Positions 24,994-33,456 of a stretch of 64,000 bases of DNA are shown here, one piece after another. The notes under the pieces are model-generated. The model did not search any database. It had not been told where the DNA came from and saw only the letters and a list, made by a program, of their open reading frames with translations. How positions within the stretch are numbered: position 1 is the first letter of the stretch; every line of letters begins with the position of its first letter. This DNA comes from Candidatus Bathyarchaeum tardum (GTDB taxonomy: Archaea > Thermoproteota > Bathyarchaeia > Bathyarchaeales > Bathyarchaeaceae): NCBI GenBank assembly GCA_029762755.1, contig JARVGH010000003.1, positions 246,349-310,348 of the forward strand, in the 5' to 3' direction. Position numbers and translations under genes: made by a program.

Positions 24994-26395
24994 AGAACAA
25001 AGAAAGCATTCAGCTCCGATGGCTAAACAAGATATTTTGGATCGGATTCACAATTTCTATGAAGTAGCCCTTGGTTACACCGAAGAACAAGCTATACTGG
25101 AGGCAACCCGTTGTTTGCAGTGTCCTAATCCTCGATGTGTTCAAGGCTGCCCAGTAGGAATTGACATTCCTGCCTTTATCAAAGAAATCAAGGAAGGCAA
25201 TTACAGTGCTGCAGCTTCTAAACTAAAAGAGAAAAACAGTTTACCTGCAGTTTGTGGACGAGTATGTCCTCAAGAAAACCAGTGCCAAGAATTATGTGTC
25301 ATCGGTAAAATGGGTGACCCCATTTCTATCGGCAGGTTAGAACGATTTGCTGCAGATTATGAACGCAAAGCAGGTGTTACCATCCCCGAAAAACAACCTG
25401 ACGGCGCAACTGGCAAAGTAGCCATTGTCGGTTCAGGTCCTGCAGGTTTGACTGTTGCGGCTGACCTTGTTAAACAAGGTCATGAAGTTGTAATGTTTGA
25501 GTCTTTGCACTATGCGGGTGGTGTTTTGATGTATGGTATTCCTGAGTTCCGTTTGCCCAAAGAGATTGTGCAAGCAGAAGTTGAATACATCAAAAACCTT
25601 GGTGTAGACGTAAAAACCAACTACACTATCGGGCGAATCTTTACTATTGATGAACTTTTTGCAGACGGCTATGATGCAGTTTTCATCGGTAGTGGTGCAG
25701 GTCTTCCTAACTTTATGGGAATTGAGGGCGAAAACTTGGGTGGCGTATACGCTGCTAACGAGTTCCTGATTCGCGTAAACTTGATGAAAGGTTACCTGTT
25801 CCCAGAATACGATACCCCCATTAGAATTGGCAAAAACGTTGCAGTAATCGGCGGTGGAAACGTCGCCATGGATGCTGCTCGTTGCAGTTTACGATTAGGT
25901 GCAGAAAAAGTTTACATCGTTTACCGTCGAGCTCGGGAGCAGCTTCCTGCCCGTGAAGAAGAATCAGAAAATGCAGAAGAAGAAGGCATAATCTTCCGAT
26001 TATTAACTAATCCAATCAAATTTACTGGTGACGAAAGCGGTTGGGTAAATGGCATGGAATGCATCAAAATGGAACTTGGAGAACCCGACGCTTCAGGCAG
26101 ACGCCGACCCGTTCCAATTGAAGGCTCTAATTTCATGATGGACGTAGACACAGTAGTTATCGCCATTGGTCAAACACCAAATCCATTGATTCAACGAACC
26201 ACTGACGGTCTAGAAACTACCAAATGGGGAACCATAGTAGCAGACGAAGAAACTGGCGCAACAAGCAAAGAAGGCGTCTACGCAGGCGGAGACGTAGTCA
26301 GCGGCGCAGCAACAGTAATCAGTGCCATGGGAGCAGCCAGAAAAGCCGCCCAAGGCATCCATGGATACATCCAGAAAAAGAAAACTGGACAATAA
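24986..26395 (+). CDS. nfnB: NfnB/GltA-like NADPH oxidoreductase (homotetrameric glutamate synthase small-subunit family)
   Basis: A 469-residue flavoprotein. N-terminal [4Fe-4S] cysteines lie in CLQCPNPRCVQGCPVGIDIP and CGRVCPQENQCQELC (residues ~43-105). An FAD GSGPAGL motif is near residue 150, and an NADPH GGGNVAMDAAR site near 287. A second FAD signature, GVYAGGDVVSGAATVI, is near the end. GTG 24986 overlaps the nfnA stop and has GGAGG 11 nt upstream. With nfnA adjacent, NfnB is the better call than glutamate synthase; the FMN glutamate synthase at 41430 is a separate possible partner. Confidence 0.88.
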   Translation: MDREQRKHSAPMAKQDILDRIHNFYEVALGYTEEQAILEATRCLQCPNPRCVQGCPVGIDIPAFIKEIKEGNYSAAASKLKEKNSLPAVCGRVCPQENQCQELCVIGKMGDPISIGRLERFAADYERKAGVTIPEKQPDGATGKVAIVGSGPAGLTVAADLVKQGHEVVMFESLHYAGGVLMYGIPEFRLPKEIVQAEVEYIKNLGVDVKTNYTIGRIFTIDELFADGYDAVFIGSGAGLPNFMGIEGENLGGVYAANEFLIRVNLMKGYLFPEYDTPIRIGKNVAVIGGGNVAMDAARCSLRLGAEKVYIVYRRAREQLPAREEESENAEEEGIIFRLLTNPIKFTGDESGWVNGMECIKMELGEPDASGRRRPVPIEGSNFMMDVDTVVIAIGQTPNPLIQRTTDGLETTKWGTIVADEETGATSKEGVYAGGDVVSGAATVISAMGAARKAAQGIHGYIQKKKTGQ

Positions 26396-26409
26396 CCCTA
26401 AAAATCCAA

Positions 26410-26426
26410 GGTAACCACAAGTTACC
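26410..26426 (+). terminator. Stem-loop with T-rich tail after nfnB
   Basis: GGTAAC-CACAA-GTTACC forms a perfect 6-bp hairpin starting 15 bp after the nfnB stop and is followed by TTACTTTTCATTTTTATTTTC. Confidence 0.5.
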
Positions 26427-26595
26427 TTACTTTTCATTTTTATTTTCACATTTTTTACATCTTATTAAGTTCAAAAATAGTTGAAACTAATTTAATCCCT
26501 GTTTCTGCTTGTTTTTCCATTTTTTCTAATTATAACTTCGAATATTCTTGGGAACTAAACAACACCAAATTATCAGGAGAACATTGATGCCCTAT

Positions 26596-26805
26596 TTAAT
26601 AGCCTTTTTTCATGAATGAACTGGACCTTTTCTTTTTTCGGTTTATTAACCAGACTCCGATACACGCGATTCCTAGAAGAATAAATGATGCACTAACTAT
26701 TGGAGCCCAATTAACTGGGTTCAAGAAAATAAATGAAATTATTGCTACGATGAACCATGATGCGGCAAAAATCAACATCATTTTACCATATTCAATTTCA
26801 CTCAT
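26596..26805 (-). CDS. Small two-helix membrane protein
   Basis: A 69-residue ORF with two hydrophobic segments (MMLIFAASWFIVAIISFIFL and IVSASFILLGIACIGVWLI) and a basic tail (NRKKKR). This hydrophobic-loop-hydrophobic-basic pattern supports a real small membrane protein over the overlapping plus-strand ORF. No family recognised. Confidence 0.5.
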   Translation of the reverse strand: MSEIEYGKMMLIFAASWFIVAIISFIFLNPVNWAPIVSASFILLGIACIGVWLINRKKKRSSSFMKKGY

Positions 26806-26931
26806 GCAATATTCTATGATTTTTCTAACTTAAGACTTTATTGTTAAAACATATTCAAAACTAACAATATAATTATATATCACTCTCGCTCTGAAAATAT
26901 TGAATCAATCACGCAAGGAACCAGACTGAAA

Positions 26932-27477
26932 ATGAATAATAGATTATGCGCTGTTGTTTTAGTTGTTGCCCTTGTTGTTTCATTTTTTGTCAATGTTGTT
27001 CTATACTTTCAGAATTACAGTGCCAATCAGCTAAAGGATGATTTTGATGCTTACTATAATGAGTTTGGAAATGTTATTGTAGAAAGCATTAGTTACAATT
27101 TTTCTCCACCCGTTTCCATGTATAAAGCTCTTAAAATTGCACTGGAACACGGTGGTTGGAACACGACTTCTCTTGAAAACATGACTGTCGGGGTTTACCT
27201 TGATTACCGCCAATTCTGGAGCAATTCTACAGTCACAACTCCTGAAGGTTTCACAACTCATATTCCTGGTTCGGGTTCTCACTTGGTGTGTTCAATCACA
27301 CAACCAGTTGATGACTATTCAGTTGTTACCGTTGGCAATTCGACTAGCAACATGACATACAGGTACATTTGGTCTATTGTTGTAACACATAAATCAGGCG
27401 TTGTCAGCCTACCCCCGCCGGGACTTTATTGGATTGATGCCGCAACAGCAGAAATAATCCCTACACGACCATTTTAA
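26932..27477 (+). CDS. Exported hypothetical protein
   Basis: A 181-residue protein with an N-terminal membrane anchor (CAVVLVVALVVSFFVNVVLYF, residues ~5-25) and an extracytoplasmic domain containing several N-x-S/T glycosylation-type sites (WNTTS, NMTV, SNSTV, SNMTY). The PPPGLYWIDAATAEIIPTRP end has the flavour of PepSY-like small beta proteins. I do not recognise the family. A TATA-like ATATAATTATATA lies upstream. Confidence 0.6.
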   Translation: MNNRLCAVVLVVALVVSFFVNVVLYFQNYSANQLKDDFDAYYNEFGNVIVESISYNFSPPVSMYKALKIALEHGGWNTTSLENMTVGVYLDYRQFWSNSTVTTPEGFTTHIPGSGSHLVCSITQPVDDYSVVTVGNSTSNMTYRYIWSIVVTHKSGVVSLPPPGLYWIDAATAEIIPTRPF

Positions 27478-27635
27478 TTCTCAAGTGAACTGCAGTAAGA
27501 TGCCCGTTAACACCCCACAGAAGCTCTTAAGGTCCGCTGTTGTCCTCACCAAACTTTACAGAATCTGTTTTTCGTACTCTTTATTAACGTCGTTTTTTCT
27601 TTGTTTTACACTCCGACGTACTGGTGATTATTTGT

Positions 27636-27649
27636 CCTCCGTGGGGAGG
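27636..27649 (+). promoter_or_regulatory. Hairpin sequestering the hdrC ribosome binding site
   Basis: CCTCC-GTGG-GGAGG forms a 5-bp GC-rich hairpin in which the right arm is the Shine-Dalgarno sequence placed 7 nt before the TTG at 27657. It could block ribosome access. Functional role is inferred from sequence only. Confidence 0.35.
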
Positions 27650-27656
27650 TTTGTTG

Positions 27657-28199
27657 TTGTCTGATGGGAAACTTGTTTCAGAGACTAAATCTAAGGCAGT
27701 TACCATGGGTGACTTTGACTGTAGCTTCAAAGCTGAGCTAAGCAAAGTTGCAGGGGTAGAAAACCTAAAGTTTTGTTACCAATGCGGCACCTGCACAGCA
27801 GACTGCCCAATCGCACGGGTCAGCAAAGATTTTCGTCCCCGAACTATCATGCGCATGACCCAGCTAGGCATGAAAGAGCGCATCTTTGAAGACAACAAAA
27901 TCTGGTTATGTGCAGCCTGTTTTACCTGCGTAGATCATTGCCCCCAAGGAGTAGACATCGCAGGAGTAATGCGGGCACTGCGTAACCAAGCAGTAAAAGA
28001 AGGCAAAATCCCCAAAACCTTTGTGGACATCAAAAACAACATCCACAAAAGTGGCTTGGCATACGACATCCCTGACCTGCACAAACGAAAACGCGTAGAA
28101 AACGGACTACCCGAACTGCCTATAGCTAACTTCCAAGAAATCTCCAAACTCCTTAATCTTGTTGACAAGTCTAAAGAACCGAAAACGGAGAACAACTAG
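27657..28199 (+). CDS. hdrC: Heterodisulfide reductase subunit C
   Basis: An Fe-S protein of about 180 residues with two [4Fe-4S] motifs, CYQCGTCTADCPIARV and CAACFTCVDHCPQGVD, as in HdrC. HdrC passes electrons to HdrB. The TTG at 27657 is chosen because a perfect GGAGG lies 7 nt upstream; ATG 27705, giving a 164-residue product, is a good alternative and the frame is open back to 27624. hdrB follows after one base. The partner HdrA is encoded 18 kb away at 7370. Confidence 0.9.
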   Translation: MSDGKLVSETKSKAVTMGDFDCSFKAELSKVAGVENLKFCYQCGTCTADCPIARVSKDFRPRTIMRMTQLGMKERIFEDNKIWLCAACFTCVDHCPQGVDIAGVMRALRNQAVKEGKIPKTFVDIKNNIHKSGLAYDIPDLHKRKRVENGLPELPIANFQEISKLLNLVDKSKEPKTENN

Positions 28200-28200
28200 C

Positions 28201-29079
28201 TTGGCTGACCTGAAGTACCTGTTCTTTTTAGGTTGTGTTATTCCGTACCGTTTAGCCAGTTTTGAAGTTTCTTCCCGAAAAGTACTAGAAAAACTAGGCG
28301 TAGAACTGGAAGAAATGCCCGAAGCCAACTGCTGTGGGTTGCCTTTAGATTCTGTAGACCATGAATCGATGCTGGTTTTAGCTGCAAGAAACCTTTGTTT
28401 TGCCGAACAAAAAGGCTTAGACGTAATGACTTTGTGTCCGGGCTGTGCAGGAACCTTACGGAAAGTCAACAAATTGGTTCAAGAAGACAAAGCTGTCAAA
28501 GAAAAAATCAACGGGTACCTCAAAGAAGTTGGACTCAAACTTGAAGGCGGAAAAATTCGAGTCAGACACCTCCTCCAAGTATTATCGGAAGACATAGGCT
28601 ACGAAAAAATTAAGCAAGCAGTAATCAATCCTTTAACTGACCTAAAAGTAGCTGAACACATCGGCTGCCACGTTTTGCGACCAAAAAAATACATAGGCTT
28701 TGACGACCCCGAAAACCCCGTAATCCTCAAACAACTAATAGAAGCAACAGGAGCACAATCACTTGATTACATGTACAAAACCGACTGCTGCGGAGCCCCC
28801 ATCATAGGAGTAAACGACAAACTGTCCCTGCAAATCGCAGGAGACAAACTAAAAAACATCAAAAAAGTCAACGCCCAAGCCCTAATCACCGTGTGCCCCT
28901 TCTGCCAAATAATGTTTGACACCAACCAAAAACGAATCGAACAAGCCCTCGAAGAAAAATTCGGAATCCCAGTACTCCATTACCCCCAACTTTTAGGACT
29001 TGCAATGGGACTAGACCCCAAAGACCTCGCCATAAACGAACTACGAGTAAAAGCAACCAACCTGCTAAACAAAAACTAG
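28201..29079 (+). CDS. hdrB: Heterodisulfide reductase subunit B
   Basis: A 292-residue protein with two CCG domains, which bind non-cubane [4Fe-4S] clusters at the disulfide site: FFLGCVIPYR ... ANCCGLPLD ... CPGCAGTL and HIGCHVLRPK ... TDCCGAPIIG ... CPFCQIMFD. The start is TTG 28201, one base after hdrC, with GGAG 10 nt upstream. The substrate in a non-methanogen is unknown; CoB-S-S-CoM is not implied without Mcr. Codon usage near the 3' end is rich in ACC/CCC/CTA. Confidence 0.93.
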   Translation: MADLKYLFFLGCVIPYRLASFEVSSRKVLEKLGVELEEMPEANCCGLPLDSVDHESMLVLAARNLCFAEQKGLDVMTLCPGCAGTLRKVNKLVQEDKAVKEKINGYLKEVGLKLEGGKIRVRHLLQVLSEDIGYEKIKQAVINPLTDLKVAEHIGCHVLRPKKYIGFDDPENPVILKQLIEATGAQSLDYMYKTDCCGAPIIGVNDKLSLQIAGDKLKNIKKVNAQALITVCPFCQIMFDTNQKRIEQALEEKFGIPVLHYPQLLGLAMGLDPKDLAINELRVKATNLLNKN

Positions 29080-29108
29080 AACCATAAAAAGAAAAAGAAA
29101 AGATGAAA

Positions 29109-29126
29109 ATGCTGCAAGTGCAGCAT
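29109..29126. terminator. Bidirectional hairpin between convergent hdrB and FKBP genes
   Basis: ATGCTGC-AAGT-GCAGCAT is a perfect 7-bp stem located 30 bp after the hdrB stop and 8 bp before the FKBP stop. T-rich sequence follows on both strands. Confidence 0.55.
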
Positions 29127-29133
29127 CTTGTTG

Positions 29134-29559
29134 TTATTTTACGTCCACGATTTCTAGGTCAAAGATTAAGGTTTGTCCAGCTAGGGGATGATTAAGGTCT
29201 AGGGTGATGTTTTCTTCTTCAACTTTTGCTACTGTAGCGTATTTGACTCTGCCCAGATCCGTTTTATAGCAAACAACATGCCCCTCTTTGATTCCTGTTT
29301 CAGGTTCTTTGGATTTGTCTCGGGCGATTTCTGTGAACAGCCCATCTTTTCGTAAACCATACCCTTTTTCTGGAGGAACAACAACCGTTTTTTTCGTTCC
29401 ATTTTCAAGCCCAACAACCGCCTCATCCAATCCTTTAAGGACATTTCCTTCTCCAACTTTAAATTCAAGCGGTTTTTTATCTCGGGAACTATCAATCATT
29501 CGATCATCAATTTTTGCATCATAATGCATTTTTACGACGTTTCCGTTTTCTATAACCAA
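29134..29559 (-). CDS. FKBP-type peptidyl-prolyl isomerase (SlyD-like)
   Basis: A 141-residue FKBP of archaeal short type, for protein folding. Seen are KMHYDAKIDDRMIDSS, FKVGEGNVLKGLDEAVVGL and VVPPEKGYG; then the inserted-flap region and LDLNHPLAGQTLIFDLEIVDV, the SlyD-type ending. The start is taken at TTG 29559 because a GGAG lies 8 nt upstream and the family begins with a short lead into the V-x-MHY strand. An ORF can be read back to ATG 29583. Confidence 0.9.
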   Translation of the reverse strand: MVIENGNVVKMHYDAKIDDRMIDSSRDKKPLEFKVGEGNVLKGLDEAVVGLENGTKKTVVVPPEKGYGLRKDGLFTEIARDKSKEPETGIKEGHVVCYKTDLGRVKYATVAKVEEENITLDLNHPLAGQTLIFDLEIVDVK

Positions 29560-30243
29560 AAATACAACTCCACATTGCCACACTCAGCTTTACATATAAG
29601 AGTTGTTTTCATCCCCCATTTTGCTGGTTAAGTTACATATTTTGCAAAAACTTTTTTTCAGAAAAACAGGTCACAAAGCTGTTATGTTAAACTTACGTCA
29701 AATATGTTCCTAATATTTTACGATAAAATGAGCTCTTCTGGTATCGATTATGCGCCTATTATTTTTCTACGTTGCCAGAAATAACGATGATTTTTATTTA
29801 TATCCTTAAAAATGGGTTTGCATTGGCCTTGTTTTTACTTTCTAGTGCCTAAAAATGACCTTTTTTTTATCTAAACGTAAATATTCTGGGTTTTATGGTA
29901 TGCGTGTGAGGTGGATTGTTTTGATGTTTGAAGAAGAAGACTGGGACGAAGACTTCGATGACGAAGACGAAGACTGATATCCGTTCTTGAGCTTTAAATC
30001 CCAAGACCAAAACAAAATCTGGGACTAAAAAGCAAAACCAAGACTAACGGGCGACCCATTAAAACAAGAATTTTGTTTGATGTTTTTTTATGATAAATGG
30101 TCCACATGTGACCAAACAATCAAAAACATAAGATTTTGCTGATTCAAAATCATATATTTCTATTGATAGTAGTTTATGTTGAAAGTAACCTTTTTTCTGG
30201 AAAACCAAAAAACACAAAATCTGTTCCTTAGAACGTTGAATGG
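29560..30243. other. Largely non-coding region before tRNA-Gly
   Basis: About 680 bp of AT-rich sequence. The only coding signal is the micro-ORF at 29924-29977. No RNA signature beyond the tRNA that follows was seen. Confidence 0.4.
29924..29977 (+). CDS. Hyperacidic micro-ORF (17 aa)
   Basis: ATG 29924 encodes MFEEEDWDEDFDDEDED then TGA. A GAGGTGG site lies 9 nt upstream; an in-frame ATG at 29900 gives a 25-residue version. Twelve of 17 residues are Asp or Glu. It is isolated from other genes. Such a good ribosome site with a strongly biased peptide is suggestive, but expression cannot be judged from sequence. Confidence 0.35.
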   Translation: MFEEEDWDEDFDDEDED

Positions 30244-30334
30244 TGCGGCCGCCGGGATTTGAACCCGGGGTTACAGGCTTGGAAGGCTTACACCACAGAT
30301 GTGTCTGTGTCATGCCAGGCTAGACTACAACCGC
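30244..30334 (-). tRNA. tRNA-Gly(TCC) with 17-nt intron at a non-canonical site
   Basis: Acceptor stem GCGGTTG/CGGCCGC, T-arm CCGGG-TTCAAAT-CCCGG and A73, with CCA encoded next (30241-30243). A normal CAGGC/GCCTG anticodon stem with loop CTTCCAA (anticodon TCC) is only formed if 17 nt (30288-30304) are removed between positions 29 and 30. Introns at 29/30 are known in archaeal tRNAs. The exact junction could shift by a base. Confidence 0.88.
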
Positions 30335-30522
30335 ACATTGATTAACAGCAAAGTAATGCAGCAGTTGTCTTTTATGAACTTTTTCTCTAAAAACATTCGA
30401 AAGTATTTGGTGCGACCGTATGCTAGCATAAACATTCAGGATTTTTGTCAAATAAACCAATTTAACATATTTGTAATCTGTGTTGACATGAGTGCTTAGA
30501 ATAACTTTTTATTGTTTTTCAG

Positions 30523-30540
30523 CTTTAGTTTAATCTAAAG
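30523..30540. promoter_or_regulatory. 18-bp palindrome upstream of hox operon
   Basis: CTTTAG-TTTAAT-CTAAAG is a perfect inverted repeat nine bases before the hoxE ATG, in the expected transcription-start/leader region. It is a candidate operator for the hydrogenase operon. Confidence 0.4.
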
Positions 30541-30549
30541 AATTTTTCT

Positions 30550-31113
30550 ATGTTCCCTTCAGAAAACATCTGGATGGATTTAAAAAATGTTGGGGATGCC
30601 AGTGTCGGAGGAATTTTTTTGGCAAAAGATGATAATCGTCGTATGCTGTTAGAGAAAACATTAAAAGAATACAACTATGAAGGAAGCAGTCTTCTGGAAA
30701 TCCTTCATAAAGCCCAAGGAATCTACGGATTCCTTGACAAAAAACTGCTAATGGACATTTCTCAATCGCTTAGTCTTCCCCCAAGTCATGTGTTGGGTGT
30801 AGCAACATTCTACAGCTACTTCAACTTGGAAAAACCAGGAGACCACATAGTTACAGGCTGCCTTGGAACCGCTTGTTACGTGAAAGGCGTTGAAGACATC
30901 ATGCAAGCCATCGAAAACGAATTCAAAATCAAAAGAGGGAAAACCACCGCTGATGGCAAACTTTCTTTGTTTGTAACAAGATGCATAGGAGCATGCGCAA
31001 TGTCTCCAGCTGTAATTGTAGATGACGAAGTCGTTGGTAAATCAACAAAAGAGATCGTGATCAAAAAAATCAAACAACTACTCAAAGGAGGCGAAAATAT
31101 TGAAACTAGTTGA
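30550..31113 (+). CDS. hoxE: NAD-coupled hydrogenase diaphorase subunit HoxE (NuoE-like)
   Basis: A 187-residue thioredoxin-fold [2Fe-2S] protein. The helical N-domain has LLEILHKAQGIYGFLDKK and the ATFYSYF motif; ligands are C-X4-C in GCLGTACYVKG (near residue 107) and C-X3-C in RCIGACAMSPAV (near 148). It passes electrons between HoxF and other clusters. First gene of a contiguous hoxEFUYH operon; its end overlaps hoxF. Confidence 0.92.
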   Translation: MFPSENIWMDLKNVGDASVGGIFLAKDDNRRMLLEKTLKEYNYEGSSLLEILHKAQGIYGFLDKKLLMDISQSLSLPPSHVLGVATFYSYFNLEKPGDHIVTGCLGTACYVKGVEDIMQAIENEFKIKRGKTTADGKLSLFVTRCIGACAMSPAVIVDDEVVGKSTKEIVIKKIKQLLKGGENIETS

Positions 31114-32752
31114 CCTTCAGACAATAGCTGAAAATGAAGTAGACTTCCAAAGATCTTACAAACATAGAATAAACGTGTGTTCTTCAAGCGGCTGTATACT
31201 CTTCGGTGCACTTAAAATTTTGAAAGCCTTCAAAGATGCAGTTAAAGAATTTGGGCTAGAAAAAGAATGCAAAGTCGCAAGAACTGGATGCATAGGCACT
31301 TGCTCTGTAGGACCAGCAGTCCTAATCGAACCGGGTGATTACCTTTACCAGAATGTCTCTACAGAAAAAGTTCGAGAAATAGTAAGAGACCACATAGTTT
31401 TAGGTTTACCCATAAAAGAAATGCTATACAAAAACGAATCTTTCTTTAAAAAACAAAAACGACTAGTTCTAAAAAACGCAGGCAAAATAGACCCCCACAG
31501 AATTCAAGACTACATCGCGATGGGAGGATACTCTGCCCTCGTCAAATGTTTAGCAACAATGACTCCCCAAGGAGTTATATGTGAAGTTACTAGTAGCGGA
31601 CTCAGAGGCAGAGGAGGCGCAGGCTTTCCAACAGGCCAAAAATGGAGTCTCGTAGCAAGAGCTCACAGCTCCCCAAAATACATTGTAGCTAACCTAGACG
31701 AAGGAGACCCAGGAGTCTTCGCAAACCGAACTTTAGCTGAAGCTGACCCTCATGCAATACTTGAAGGAATGCTAATCGCCGCTTATGCCATAGGCGCAGA
31801 AAAAGGATACCTCTACATAAGAGCTGAATACCCCCTAGCAATCCAAACCCTGCAAAAAGCCATTGCCCAAGCTAGATCAATGTCTCTTTTAGGAGATAGT
31901 ATCCTTGAAACACCCTTCAAATTTAATGTCGAACTCAGACTAGGAGCAGGAGCGTTTATAGCCGGAGAAGAAACCGCCATACTTGCATCTATTGAAGGCA
32001 AAAGAGCAATGCCCAAACCTCGCCCACCATACCCAGCAACCTATGGATTATGGGGAAAACCAACACTTATCCAGAACGTCGAAACACTAGCAAATATTCC
32101 TATGATTGTTCTAAACGGCGGCTTATGGTTCTCCAAAACTGGCACAACTGAATGCACCGGAACTAAATGCTTCTCATTGACTGGCAACATCAACAACCCC
32201 GGACTAATAGAAGTATCAATGGGAACCACACTTCGAGAAGTTGTTTTCGACATAGGAGGAGGAGTGCAAAACGAAAGAAACTTTAAAGCAGTTTTAGTTG
32301 GTGGTCCCTCTGGAGGATGTCTACCTGAAGCTCTTCTGGACCAACCAATAGATTATGAATCCCTGAAAAGCGTTGGAGCAATAATGGGATCTGGCGGAAT
32401 CGTCGTTCTAGATGACGGCTCCTGCATGGTTGATACTGCAAAGTTTTTCACAGAATTTTGTGTAGAAGAATCCTGTGGCAAATGTACTCCATGCAGGGCA
32501 GGTCTTGCAAGAGTAAAAGAAATTTTCGAAGCAATCACTAAAGGAAGCGCCAGACTGGAAGACATAACAACATTAGAGAAAGTTAGCGTCTATATCATGG
32601 ATGCCAGTCTTTGCGGTCTTGGACAAACTGCACCAAATCCTGTTATTACAACACTGCGATACTTCAAAAACGAGTATCTTCAGCACATTACAGAAAAAAC
32701 CTGCCAGGCAGGTAAATGCTTCAAAAAAGAAGAAGGCGAACAAAAACAATGA
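31100..32752 (+). CDS. hoxF: NAD-coupled hydrogenase diaphorase subunit HoxF (NuoF-like)
   Basis: A 550-residue NADH/FMN subunit. An N-terminal thioredoxin-like [2Fe-2S] domain (VCSSSGCILFGA ... TGCIGTCSVGPAV, residues ~28-90), the FMN-binding GLRGRGGAGFPTGQKW near 168, the NADH-binding NLDEGDPGVFANR near 195 and the [4Fe-4S] site SCGKCTPCRAG near 463 are all visible. It oxidises or reduces NAD(P)(H). TTG 31100 has GGAGG 8 nt upstream and lies within the hoxE end; the stop overlaps the hoxU ATG. Confidence 0.94.
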   Translation: MKLVDLQTIAENEVDFQRSYKHRINVCSSSGCILFGALKILKAFKDAVKEFGLEKECKVARTGCIGTCSVGPAVLIEPGDYLYQNVSTEKVREIVRDHIVLGLPIKEMLYKNESFFKKQKRLVLKNAGKIDPHRIQDYIAMGGYSALVKCLATMTPQGVICEVTSSGLRGRGGAGFPTGQKWSLVARAHSSPKYIVANLDEGDPGVFANRTLAEADPHAILEGMLIAAYAIGAEKGYLYIRAEYPLAIQTLQKAIAQARSMSLLGDSILETPFKFNVELRLGAGAFIAGEETAILASIEGKRAMPKPRPPYPATYGLWGKPTLIQNVETLANIPMIVLNGGLWFSKTGTTECTGTKCFSLTGNINNPGLIEVSMGTTLREVVFDIGGGVQNERNFKAVLVGGPSGGCLPEALLDQPIDYESLKSVGAIMGSGGIVVLDDGSCMVDTAKFFTEFCVEESCGKCTPCRAGLARVKEIFEAITKGSARLEDITTLEKVSVYIMDASLCGLGQTAPNPVITTLRYFKNEYLQHITEKTCQAGKCFKKEEGEQKQ

Positions 32753-33456
32753 GCACGTTAATGGTTAACCTAAAAATAGATGGCATTGAAGTTGAAGTGC
32801 CAAAGGATACCATGATATTGAAAGCTGCCAAAGATAACAGGATTGACATCCCAACACTCTGCAACCTAGAAGGCTTAATCAGTTACGGCGGATGCCGATT
32901 ATGCCTAGTAGAAATTAGCGGTTCATCCAAACTCTTTCCAGCTTGTACAACCCCAGTCAGCCCAGGCATGGAAATTACAACTAACTCAAACAAACTAAAA
33001 GAATACCGCAAAATGACAATCCAACTCCTTCTTTCTGAAAGAACACATATTTGCTCTGTCTGCGTAGCAAATGACCACTGCGAACTACAAAGCCTAGCAA
33101 ACCAACTAGGAGTTGACCACACCATATTTGAGCGCAACTGGACCAAAGAAGAGATTGACTCAACTCACGATTTCTTAGTTATTGACCGAAACAGGTGCAT
33201 ACTATGCACCCGATGCATAAGAGTTTGCGACGAAATAGAAGGAGTTCACACTTTAGATCTGAGACTAAGAGGAAAAGATGCCCAAATCATAATGGACATG
33301 GACAACCAGTGGATCAATTCCTGTTCATGCACTTCTTGCAGAAAATGCTCAAACGTTTGCCCAGTCGGCGCCATTTACATCGAAGGAGAGCCAGTGTCCC
33401 ACACCAAGAAAAAAGATATTGTCGAATTTATTAAAACAAGGAGAAACAGAAAATGA
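32749..33456 (+). CDS. hoxU: NAD-coupled hydrogenase subunit HoxU (NuoG N-terminal-like)
   Basis: A 235-residue Fe-S protein. A plant-type [2Fe-2S] domain (YGGCRLCLVEI, FPACTTPV), the His-Cys3 site (HICSVCVANDHC) and two [4Fe-4S] motifs (CILCTRCIRVCDE, CTSCRKCSNVCPVGA) follow in order as in NuoG N-terminus. It carries electrons from HoxF to the hydrogenase module. ATG 32749 overlaps the hoxF TGA; an upstream open frame to 32716 is not needed. Confidence 0.93.
   Translation: MSTLMVNLKIDGIEVEVPKDTMILKAAKDNRIDIPTLCNLEGLISYGGCRLCLVEISGSSKLFPACTTPVSPGMEITTNSNKLKEYRKMTIQLLLSERTHICSVCVANDHCELQSLANQLGVDHTIFERNWTKEEIDSTHDFLVIDRNRCILCTRCIRVCDEIEGVHTLDLRLRGKDAQIIMDMDNQWINSCSCTSCRKCSNVCPVGAIYIEGEPVSHTKKKDIVEFIKTRRNRK

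Noticed and set aside
26612..26833. 73-codon plus-strand ORF over the small membrane gene
   Set aside because: The minus-strand frame has clean transmembrane and basic-tail pattern; the plus-strand frame is its shadow.
30550..33456. Complex I (Nuo) diaphorase assignment for the E/F/U genes
   Set aside because: They are directly followed by hydrogenase small and large subunits with complete NiFe motifs, so Hox is the better reading.
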